64,000 nt of DNA. Origin: Kitasatospora sp. MMS16-BH015 (GTDB lineage Bacteria; Actinomycetota; Actinomycetes; Streptomycetales; Streptomycetaceae). The translations under genes and the position numbers were made by a program. Of the stretch, positions 1 through 9,612 are shown one piece after another. Location of the stretch: positions 7,207,001-7,271,000 of the forward strand of contig NZ_CP025394.1 of NCBI RefSeq assembly GCF_002943525.1. Reading direction: 5' to 3'. The notes beneath the pieces were generated by a model. It did no database searches. It saw nothing but the letters and a program-made list of their open reading frames with translations, and was not told the DNA's origin. Numbering within the stretch: position 1 is the stretch's first letter; each line of letters opens with the position of its first letter.

Positions 1-1
1 C

Positions 2-1114
2 GGCCAGGAACTCGGGCTCACCCGGGCCCAACTCAAGTCGGTGGCAGCCGCCTTCGACGCGCACGGGATCAAGGCCGGCTGGCAGAAGAGGATCGGGGTG
101 GACAGCCGGCTGCTACTGGGCGACGTCTCCGCCTCGGTCGCTCCGGCCGTGGCCGACGGCCGCTGGGTGATGGCCAACGTGGCGGGCGGCAAGGGCAATT
201 CGGCCGTCTACACCGGTTCCACCGCCGCCGCCGGCACCCCGCTGAAGCTGAGCCCGGACGACGGTCGGACGCACAACTCCCCGGCCACCGACGGCACCAC
301 CGCCGCCTGGCTGGCCGTGGGGACGGACGCCCAGGGCAAGTGGGGGATGTCGGTGCTGGCCGCCCCGACGGCCGGCGGCCCGGTCCGCACGCTGTTCAGC
401 TCGGCGAACCAGGAGCCCGGCGGGATCCAGGTGTCCGGCGGCGACGTGGCCTTCACGGTGACGGACTTCGCCACCGGCCACAAGCGGGTGCAGCTCTCCC
501 GTGCCGGCGGACCGGCAGTGGAGCTCCCGCTCCCCGACGGCCACCGGCCGGAAGGGCTGACTTTCAAGAACGGACTGCTCGGCTGGGTCGAGTCCTGGGC
601 GGCCGGCGCCGGGCAGGTCTACGCGCCGACGGTCTACTCCGTGGCCACCGGCAAGGTGACCGCCCGGTACGTGCTGGGCAACGCGGACGGCAGCGGCAAG
701 GTGATGGCGGAGAGCACCCTGCTCGCCGGCGGGCGACTGCTCTGGACGGAGCGGCAGCTCGACGGCGAGCACCGCGCCTCGGTCCGCTCGGGTGCGGTGG
801 ACGGCTCGGGCACGACCAGCCTGCTGGCGGCGGACTCCCCGCTGGCCACCCAGCTCAACAGCCTGGTGGCCTCCGACCGGGCGGTCACCCTGGTGGTCGG
901 CTCCACCACCAAGCCCACCGCGGGCTGGTCCAACGCCGCCCTGCCCAAGCTCTGGCAGCTGCCGATCACCGGTGGCGCCCCCGTACGGGTCTCCTGCAAC
1001 CGGGGCAGTCAGGAGGCGCCCGCCGCCGCCCAGGGCAGCAAGCTCCTCTGGCTCGACTCCACCGCCGGCCGCACCGACCTGGTGACCAGGACGAAGGCGG
1101 CCGGCACCTGCTGA
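2..1114 (+). CDS. 3' part of a hypothetical protein, possibly beta-propeller-like
   Basis: The frame is open to the left edge, so the gene begins outside the window and only about 370 C-terminal residues are visible. A GTG at 41 exists, but the sequence before it stays coding-like (GQELGLTRAQLKS), so it is not taken as the start. The protein alternates short beta-prone segments with Gly/Asp turns (for example ADGRWVMANV, ASDRAVTLVVG, AQGSKLLWLD). This is the rhythm of TolB/WD40-like propellers, but no catalytic motif is visible. It ends in a Cys-containing tail (VSCNRG...AAGTC). A strong hairpin follows 14 nt after the stop. Function is unknown; the propeller idea is inference from pattern only. 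Confidence 0.6.
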   Translation, partial: GQELGLTRAQLKSVAAAFDAHGIKAGWQKRIGVDSRLLLGDVSASVAPAVADGRWVMANVAGGKGNSAVYTGSTAAAGTPLKLSPDDGRTHNSPATDGTTAAWLAVGTDAQGKWGMSVLAAPTAGGPVRTLFSSANQEPGGIQVSGGDVAFTVTDFATGHKRVQLSRAGGPAVELPLPDGHRPEGLTFKNGLLGWVESWAAGAGQVYAPTVYSVATGKVTARYVLGNADGSGKVMAESTLLAGGRLLWTERQLDGEHRASVRSGAVDGSGTTSLLAADSPLATQLNSLVASDRAVTLVVGSTTKPTAGWSNAALPKLWQLPITGGAPVRVSCNRGSQEAPAAAQGSKLLWLDSTAGRTDLVTRTKAAGTC

Positions 1115-1128
1115 CCGGAAACACCGAA

Positions 1129-1160
1129 GCCGGCCGGTCAGCCTCCGCTGACCGGCCGGC
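1129..1160. terminator. Bidirectional hairpin terminator
   Basis: A perfect 13-bp inverted repeat (GCCGGCCGGTCAG and its complement) with a 6-nt loop lies between two convergent genes, 14 nt after one stop and 9 nt before the other. As usual in high-GC actinobacteria there is no U-tract. Confidence 0.85.
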
Positions 1161-1169
1161 TCGCACCGG

Positions 1170-2384
1170 CTACGGGACGATGCGGCCCGTCACCTCGCCG
1201 AAGCCGATCACGGTGCCGTTCGGGCCCGGGGCGGTGGCGGAGATGGTGACCTCGTCCTCGTTCTCCAGGAAGGTGCGGGTGGTGCCGTCGGGGAGCTTGA
1301 CCGGGTTCTCGCCGTTCCAGGTGAGCTCGATCAGGGCGCCGCGGGTCTCCACCTCGGGGCCGCTGACCGTGCCGGAGGCGAACAGGTCGCCCGGGCGCAG
1401 CGAGGCGCCGTTGACGGTCATGTGGGCGAGCTGCTGGGCGGCGGTCCAGTACATGCCGGCGAACGGGGGGCGGGAGATGAGGTGCCCGTTGAGGCGGACC
1501 TCCATCGAGATGTCCAGGCCCCAGGGCTCGCCCTCGCGGTCGTCCAGGTAGGGCAGCGGCTCCACGTCGCGGGCCGGCGGGGTGACCCGGGCCGATTCCA
1601 GGGCCTCCAGCGGCACGACCCAGGGGGAGACGGAGGTGGCGAAGGACTTGCCGAGGAAGGGGCCGAGCGGCACGTACTCCCAGGCCTGGATGTCGCGGGC
1701 CGACCAGTCGTTGAGCAGCAGCACGCCGAACACGTGCTCCCGGAAGGCCTCCAGCGGCACCGAGCTGCCGAGCCGGGTGCCGGCGCCGACCACGAAGCCG
1801 ACCTCGGCCTCGATGTCCAGGCGGCGGGACGGGCCGAAGGAGGGGGTGGCGTCGGTCGGGGCCTTGCGCTGGCCGTGCGGGCGCACCACCGGGGTGCCGG
1901 AGACCACCACGGTGCCGGCCCGGCCGTGGTAACCGATCGGCAGGTGCTTCCAGTTGGGGGTCAGCGGCTCGGTGCCGGGGCGGAAGATCCGGCCCAGGTT
2001 GCTCGCGTGGTGCTCGGAGGCGTAGAAGTCGACGTAGTCGGCGACCTCGAACGGCAGGTGCATCTCCACCTCGGCGCGGGGCACCAGGCAGGGGCCGACG
2101 GCCTCGCGGAAGGACTCGTCGCTCAGCCAGGCGGTGAGCGAGGCCCGTACCGACTGCCAGACCGGACGCCCGGCGGCCAGCAGCGGGTTGAGGGTGTCGG
2201 CGTCGAGCAGCACCGAGGGCTCGCCGACGGCGCGGGCGGCGGCGCCCGCGTCCAGCACGGAGTCGCCGACGGCGACGCCGATCCGGCGCCGGCCCGGCTG
2301 GTCGGGCGCGGTGAAGACGCCGTACGGCAGGTTGTGCAGGCCGTAGGGCGAGTCCTGCGCGGAGGCGATCCAGCTGGCGGTCAC
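1170..2384 (-). CDS. fahA: Fumarylacetoacetase
   Basis: 404 residues, the usual length for fumarylacetoacetate hydrolase. It catalyses the last step of homogentisate breakdown, 4-fumarylacetoacetate to fumarate and acetoacetate, in the cytosol. Family landmarks are present: an N-terminal SH3-like part, then DFYASEHHASNLG with the acid/His pair, the metal-binding EAEVGFVVG, and LLNDWSARDIQAWEYVPLGPFLGKSF in the active site. The GTG start overlaps the stop of the upstream gene by 4 bp (GTGA), so translation is coupled. It is the last gene of the hpd-hmgA-unknown-fahA operon and ends at the terminator at 1129-1160. Assignment is secure. Confidence 0.96.
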   Translation of the reverse strand: MTASWIASAQDSPYGLHNLPYGVFTAPDQPGRRRIGVAVGDSVLDAGAAARAVGEPSVLLDADTLNPLLAAGRPVWQSVRASLTAWLSDESFREAVGPCLVPRAEVEMHLPFEVADYVDFYASEHHASNLGRIFRPGTEPLTPNWKHLPIGYHGRAGTVVVSGTPVVRPHGQRKAPTDATPSFGPSRRLDIEAEVGFVVGAGTRLGSSVPLEAFREHVFGVLLLNDWSARDIQAWEYVPLGPFLGKSFATSVSPWVVPLEALESARVTPPARDVEPLPYLDDREGEPWGLDISMEVRLNGHLISRPPFAGMYWTAAQQLAHMTVNGASLRPGDLFASGTVSGPEVETRGALIELTWNGENPVKLPDGTTRTFLENEDEVTISATAPGPNGTVIGFGEVTGRIVP

Positions 2385-3187
2385 GGGGTCTCCTGGTGCG
2401 GAAGCAGGCCGAGGGCGGCCAGGTCGTCGAGCGGTTCGGCGATGCTACAGGTGCCGAAGGCGGTGAACGCGGAACGGGCCTGCTCGATCTGACCGGGCGT
2501 CAGGTCGAGGACGGCCGAGGCCAGCAGCTTGCCGGAGCGCTCGGCCAGCACCTCCTCGGCCCGGGCCGGGTCGGCGGCGGCCAGCAGCACGTTGAGGAAG
2601 CCGTGGTGCTCGAAGCCGGTGGCGTGGTCGGTGTGCCGGACGGCGTTGTGCAGGCCGGCCGTGCACTTGAACGGCAGGTCGCGCTCGGCGCAGGCCCGGA
2701 TGAAGGCGGCCAGCTCGGCCTCGGTCGGGAAGGCTTCGGCGGCCAGCCCGCCGGTGCGGTACTTGGCCCGGTAGGGCGTACCGGCCAGCACGTCCAGCTC
2801 CTCGAACAGGCCGGGCCCGCGCGGGAGTTCGACCGCGCCGGCGACGCCGTCCGGCAGCTGTGCGAAGGCGGCCAGCGCGGCCCGGGCCCCGGCGGCGAGC
2901 TCCACGCCCACCACGGTCAGCCCGGCGGTGGCCGCCAGCGCCGGGGCGAGCTGCTCGGGCCCGCCCGGCAGCACCAGGGCCACCGGCATGCCGGGCTCGG
3001 CCAGCGCGGCCAGGTCGGCGAGGCGGTTGGCCCCGCAGAGGAAGGGGCCGACCAACTCGGCGTACCAGGCGTCCTGGTGGGCCAGGTGGGCCGGCACGGC
3101 CTGGGGCAGCGGCAGGTCTCCCGGGGGGAAGACCGCCGCGTCGTCGAAGAGCCCGTCGAACGGGCCCGGGGTGGGCAACGGGTTCAC
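2381..3187 (-). CDS. Conserved protein of the homogentisate operon, function unknown
   Basis: 268 residues starting at a GTG that overlaps the hmgA stop by 4 bp; its own stop overlaps the fahA start by 4 bp. This gives a tightly coupled hmgA-X-fahA block. I do not recognise a characterised family. The sequence shows repeated beta-alpha units (VALVLPGG, LTVVGVELAAG, YRAKYRTGG, LPFKCTAGLHNAVRH), suggesting a TIM-barrel-like fold. Conserved-looking Lys (AKYRTGG, FKCTAG) and His (LHNAVRHTDHATGFEHHGF) residues sit where catalytic groups would be at strand ends. The pathway needs a maleylacetoacetate-to-fumarylacetoacetate isomerisation, and no glutathione-S-transferase-type isomerase lies in this operon. 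A role at that step is a hypothesis based only on position. Confidence 0.85.
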   Translation of the reverse strand: MNPLPTPGPFDGLFDDAAVFPPGDLPLPQAVPAHLAHQDAWYAELVGPFLCGANRLADLAALAEPGMPVALVLPGGPEQLAPALAATAGLTVVGVELAAGARAALAAFAQLPDGVAGAVELPRGPGLFEELDVLAGTPYRAKYRTGGLAAEAFPTEAELAAFIRACAERDLPFKCTAGLHNAVRHTDHATGFEHHGFLNVLLAAADPARAEEVLAERSGKLLASAVLDLTPGQIEQARSAFTAFGTCSIAEPLDDLAALGLLPHQETP

Positions 3188-4389
3188 TGCTGCGGCCCCC
3201 GACCGGACCAGGTCCAGGCGTACTTCGGGTCCTCGCTGGCGGTGGCGCCCTCGCCGAGCTCCAGCGGGCGGAAGGTGTCCACCATGACGGCCAGCTCGTC
3301 GAAGTACTCCGCGCCGATCGAGCGCTCGTAGGCGCCCGGCTGCGGGCCGTGGGTGTGGCCGCCCGGGTGCAGCGAGATCGAGCCCTGCTTGATGCCCGAG
3401 CCCTTGCGCGCCTCGTAGTTGCCGCCGCAGTAGAACATCACCTCGTCGCTGTCCACGTTCGCGTGGTAGTACGGCACGGGGATGGAGAGCGGGTGGTAGT
3501 CCACCTTGCGCGGCACGAAGTTGCAGATCACGAAGTTGTGGCCCTCGAAGACCTGGTGGGCCGGCGGCGGCTGGTGGATCCGGCCGGTGATCGGCTCGTA
3601 GTCGCTGACATTGAAGGCGTACGGGTAGAGGCAGCCGTCCCAGCCGACCACGTCGAACGGGTGGTGCGGCACGGTGTACCGGGTGCCGACCACGCCGCCG
3701 GGGCCGGATCCCCGGTGCTTGACCAGCACGTCCACGTCCTCGCCCTCGACCAGCAGCGGGCCCTCGGGCCCGCGCAGGTCGCGCTCGCAGAACGGCGCGT
3801 GCTCCAGGAGCTGGCCGTACTTGGAGAGGTAGCGGCGGGCCGGGGTGATGTGGCTGTTGCCCTCGATGCAGTACGCCCGCAGCGGCTCCTCGCCGGTGGG
3901 CACCCAGCGGTGCGTGGTGGCCCGGGGGATGATCACGTAGTCGCCCTGGCCGACCGTCAGGGAGCCGAAGACGGTCTCCAGGACGGCCGTGCCGGACTCG
4001 ATGTACACGCACTCGTCACCGAGCCCGTTGCGGTAGAGCTCGCTCGGGGCACCGGCGGCCACGTAGCTGATCCGTACGTCACCGTTGCCGAGCAGCAGCC
4101 GGCGGCTGGTGACGGCGTCGGCCGACTTCCACTCCTGGCCGGGGAAGAGCTCGTGCAGCTTGAGGTGGCGCGGCAGCAGCGGCAGGTTGGGCGTGGTCGC
4201 CTGCTCGGGCAGCTCCCAGACCACCGCGTTCACCACCGAGGACGGGATGCCGCGGTGGTAGAGCAGGGAGGAGTCCGAGGAGAACCCCTCCTCGCCCATC
4301 AACTCCTCGTAGTACAGCCCGCCTTCGGGGGTGCGGTGCTGGGTGTGGCGCTTGGGCGGGATGCTGCCAAGCTGCCGGTAGTACGCCAT
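3184..4389 (-). CDS. hmgA: Homogentisate 1,2-dioxygenase
   Basis: About 401 residues; opens the homogentisate ring to maleylacetoacetate using Fe(II) and O2. Cupin-fold landmarks are visible: GDYVIIPRATTHRW in the first barrel, and PVPYYHANVDSDEVMFYCGG followed by HPGGHTHGPQPG in the second, which carry the metal-ligand His/Glu residues. The ATG at 4389 is preferred because GAGGAG lies 9 nt before it. A GTG two codons upstream sits almost on that Shine-Dalgarno sequence. The gene lies 36 nt after hpd and overlaps the next gene by 4 bp. Confidence 0.96.
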   Translation of the reverse strand: MAYYRQLGSIPPKRHTQHRTPEGGLYYEELMGEEGFSSDSSLLYHRGIPSSVVNAVVWELPEQATTPNLPLLPRHLKLHELFPGQEWKSADAVTSRRLLLGNGDVRISYVAAGAPSELYRNGLGDECVYIESGTAVLETVFGSLTVGQGDYVIIPRATTHRWVPTGEEPLRAYCIEGNSHITPARRYLSKYGQLLEHAPFCERDLRGPEGPLLVEGEDVDVLVKHRGSGPGGVVGTRYTVPHHPFDVVGWDGCLYPYAFNVSDYEPITGRIHQPPPAHQVFEGHNFVICNFVPRKVDYHPLSIPVPYYHANVDSDEVMFYCGGNYEARKGSGIKQGSISLHPGGHTHGPQPGAYERSIGAEYFDELAVMVDTFRPLELGEGATASEDPKYAWTWSGRGPQQ

Positions 4390-4425
4390 GGTCACCCTCT
4401 CCTCGGTGTGGCGGGCAGTCTACGA

Positions 4426-7148
<2,723 letters not shown>

Positions 7149-7246
7149 GGTGCGGGCACCTCCGCAGGGTCTCGCCCCCACTGTCCACCGTACGGCGCCG
7201 GGCTCGCCGGGGGCGGCCGCCGGTCCGGGGTCCCAGGGACCAGGTC

Positions 7247-7279
7247 GAGACCGTACGCCCGTGCGGCCGGGACACCGGG
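7247..7279 (+). promoter_or_regulatory. Shared 33-bp DosR-like element, copy A (cyclase operon)
   Basis: The 14-bp box GAGACCGTACGCCC is followed directly by GTGCGGCCGGGAC and ACCGGG. It ends 58 nt before the GTG of the cyclase gene, between it and the divergent phosphoribosyltransferase fusion. Spacing is identical to the other five copies. In all six, GGGAC-type half-sites start 22 bp apart. Confidence 0.7.
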
Positions 7280-7337
7280 ATGGCGACCGTGGAGGACAAG
7301 AAGTCCTGCCGTGACGAACGTGACGAAGGAGGCCGGT

Positions 7338-8510
7338 GTGCCTGCCAAGCGAGACGACTCTCACGGGCTCTACACCCTCGGGGAGCCCGTCACCGGGTGG
7401 ACGGTGACCACCGCCCTGCCGGTGACCTACCAGGTGAGCTTCAGTCCGGGGGTGCTCAACCCGGCCAACCCGGCGCTGGCCACGGCCGGGGCCACCCCCG
7501 GGCGGCGGCTGGTGGTGGTGGACGCCACCGTGCACGCGCTGCACGGCCACCGGATCCGGACCTACTTCGAGGCCCGGGGCCTGCCGCACCGGATCTGCGT
7601 GCTGCCCGCCCACGAGCAGCTCAAGACCATGGACTCCGTCTTCCGGGTGGCCGAGGCGATGGAGGGCTTCGGCTTGGCCCGACGGGGTGAACCGGTGATC
7701 GCCGTGGGCGGCGGCGTGCTGATGGACGTGGTCGGCCTGGCTTGTAGCCTCTACCGGCGCTCGACCCCGTTCGTCCGGGTGCCCACCACGCTGATCGGGC
7801 TGGTGGACGCCGGGGTCGGCGCCAAGACCGGGGTCAACTTCGGCCCGCACAAGAACCGGCTGGGCACCTACCACCCGGCCACCGCCACCCTGCTCGACCC
7901 GGCCTTCCTGGCCACCCTCGACCGGCGCCACCTGAGCAACGGCCTGGCCGAGATCCTCAAGGTGGCCCTGATCAAGGACCGCCGCCTGTTCGACCTCCTG
8001 GAGCAGGGCGGGGAGACCCTGCTGGCCCAGCGCTTCCAGGGCCCGGCGGCGATCGGCGGCGAGGTGCTGGTGCGGGCCGTGCACGGCATGCTCCAGGAGC
8101 TCCAGCCCAACCTCTGGGAGCACCGGCTGGAACGCTCGATGGACTACGGCCACTCGTTCAGCCCGACCGTGGAGATGCGGGCACTGCCCGAACTGCTGCA
8201 CGGCGAGGCGGTCTGCGTGGACATGGCGCTGACCACGGTGCTCGCCCAGCGGAGGGGACTGGTCGAGCCCGGGCAGCGGGACCGGATCATCGAGCTGATG
8301 CGCCGCCTCCGACTGCCGGTCTGGCACCCGCTGATGGAGCCGGCCACCCTCGGCGAGGCGCTCACCGACACCGTCCGCCACCGGGACGGCCGCCAGCGCC
8401 TCCCGCTCCCGGTCGGGATCGGCGAGGGCTGCTTCGCCGATGACCTCACCGCCCGCGAACTGGCCTCCGCGGCAGCCGAATTGAAGGAACTCTCATGCGT
8501 CACGCAGTGA
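7338..8510 (+). CDS. Sugar phosphate cyclase, 2-epi-5-epi-valiolone synthase type
   Basis: 390 residues, dehydroquinate-synthase superfamily. This clade cyclises sedoheptulose 7-phosphate to a C7-cyclitol (2-epi-5-epi-valiolone, or a close relative such as 2-epi-valiolone). Key motifs: NAD-binding AVGGGVLMDVVG (about 121-132), VPTTLIGLVDAGVGAKTGVN (about 148-167), KNRLGTYHP, the metal/active-site Glu in NGLAEILKVALIKD, MDYGHSF (His272) and HGEAV (His288). ACSLYRR and the AKTGVNF-KN-GTYHP block separate it from ordinary AroB. The GTG start is 5 nt after AAGGAGG (7326-7332); upstream sequence in the frame is not coding. It overlaps the next gene by 16 bp. It is the scaffold-forming enzyme of the cluster running to 19801. 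The exact product cannot be decided by eye. Confidence 0.93.
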   Translation: MPAKRDDSHGLYTLGEPVTGWTVTTALPVTYQVSFSPGVLNPANPALATAGATPGRRLVVVDATVHALHGHRIRTYFEARGLPHRICVLPAHEQLKTMDSVFRVAEAMEGFGLARRGEPVIAVGGGVLMDVVGLACSLYRRSTPFVRVPTTLIGLVDAGVGAKTGVNFGPHKNRLGTYHPATATLLDPAFLATLDRRHLSNGLAEILKVALIKDRRLFDLLEQGGETLLAQRFQGPAAIGGEVLVRAVHGMLQELQPNLWEHRLERSMDYGHSFSPTVEMRALPELLHGEAVCVDMALTTVLAQRRGLVEPGQRDRIIELMRRLRLPVWHPLMEPATLGEALTDTVRHRDGRQRLPLPVGIGEGCFADDLTARELASAAAELKELSCVTQ

Positions 8511-9214
8511 TCGTCGCGGACACCCGGCAGCCTGCCGAGGTGCACGGGGTGCACGGCACCCGGGGCCGCACCCGCTGGGCCTGCCTGGCCCGCCGGGCCG
8601 GCCTCGGCGGCGGCTGGGAAGCCGTCGAATGGGCCAGCGTGCCCCCGGGCGGGGTCAGCGGTGAACACCGCCACACCCGCACCGAAGAGGTCTACGTGCT
8701 GCTCGGCGGCCGCGGCGAGATCACCCTCGACGGCCGCCCCCACCCCGTCGAGGCCGGCGATGCCGTGCTCACCGGCCTCGGCACCACCCACGGCCTGCGC
8801 AACACCGGGCCGGAGAACCTGGACTGGCTGGTGATCGAGATGCCCGCTGCTCCTGTTGCCGATGCTACCGACGCCACCGACGGCCCGGTGGTCCGCCACA
8901 GCGTGGTGACCAACCTCCGCCGGGTCGGCCCGGTCGACCCGGCGGCCGTCTTCACCGGGCCGCTGCGCCTGCTCGAACACGTCACCCTGCCGCCGCGCGA
9001 GCGCGCGGTCTTCCGTACCGAGGGCGTCGAACACACCCTCTACGTCACGGCCGGCTCCGGCCGGGCCGCCACCGGTGACGTCCGGGTGCCGCTGATGCCC
9101 GGCCGGGCCCTCACCCTCCCGCTGGGCACCGGCGCCGCCCTGACCGCCGGCCTGGAGGGCCTGGAGTACGTCCACGCCGTCCTCACCGTCCCGCCCCGAG
9201 AGGTCGACCGATGA
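8495..9214 (+). CDS. Bicupin protein of the cyclitol operon
   Basis: 239 residues, two cupin barrels. The first (about 30-125) is a standard cupin_2 with HRHTRTEEVYVLLGG and GDAVLTGLGTTHGLRN, giving His/Glu/His metal ligands. The second (about 135-239) is divergent, lacks a clear metal set (GVEHTLYVTAGSG, PLMPGRALTLPLG), and is closely related to the separate gene at 14677-15021. The start codon lies inside the end of the cyclase gene (16-bp overlap) and the stop overlaps the next start (ATGA), so expression is coupled to cyclase. Cupins in such contexts are usually isomerases, epimerases, dehydratases or dioxygenases; which applies here is unknown. Confidence 0.85.
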   Translation: MRHAVIVADTRQPAEVHGVHGTRGRTRWACLARRAGLGGGWEAVEWASVPPGGVSGEHRHTRTEEVYVLLGGRGEITLDGRPHPVEAGDAVLTGLGTTHGLRNTGPENLDWLVIEMPAAPVADATDATDGPVVRHSVVTNLRRVGPVDPAAVFTGPLRLLEHVTLPPRERAVFRTEGVEHTLYVTAGSGRAATGDVRVPLMPGRALTLPLGTGAALTAGLEGLEYVHAVLTVPPREVDR

Positions 9215-9600
9215 TCGTCGCCGACATCGCCTACGCCACCGTCCACCTGGGCCCCGGCACCCAACGCGTCCGCACCCGCTGCCTGGCCCGCCGCGGCATG
9301 CTGCACAGCGAGTGCGAGTCCGTCGACCACGTCCGCCTCAGCCCGGGCGCCTGCTACGACCTGGCGGGCCGCACCGACACCGAGGCCGCCTGGTACGTCC
9401 TACGCGGCCCGGTCGCGTTGATCGACTGCTGCGACCACCCCCAACGCACCCTGCACGACGGCGACTTGCTCCTCGCCCCGGACGGCGAACGGGTCCACCT
9501 GCACGGCGGCCCGCTGGGCGCGGAGCTGCTCTGCCTGGCGGTCCTCCCGGCCGGGGTGAGCGGCGAACTGCCGGAGCGGCGGCCGGACTTGCCGCACTGA
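9211..9600 (+). CDS. Small cupin-like protein
   Basis: 129 residues, single cupin-like barrel: RTRCLARRGMLHSECESVDHVRLSPG, TEAAWYVLRGPV, LHDGDLLLAPDGERVHLHGGPLGAELLCL. The usual HxH metal motif is not obvious. It overlaps the upstream bicupin by 4 bp (ATGA). A clear paralogue is at 15018-15425, which also follows a paralogue of the bicupin C-terminal half, so a two-gene unit has been duplicated in the cluster. The gene ends 12 nt before the stop of a convergent gene. Function unknown. Confidence 0.82.
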   Translation: MIVADIAYATVHLGPGTQRVRTRCLARRGMLHSECESVDHVRLSPGACYDLAGRTDTEAAWYVLRGPVALIDCCDHPQRTLHDGDLLLAPDGERVHLHGGPLGAELLCLAVLPAGVSGELPERRPDLPH

Positions 9601-9612
9601 GGGCTCGGTGGC

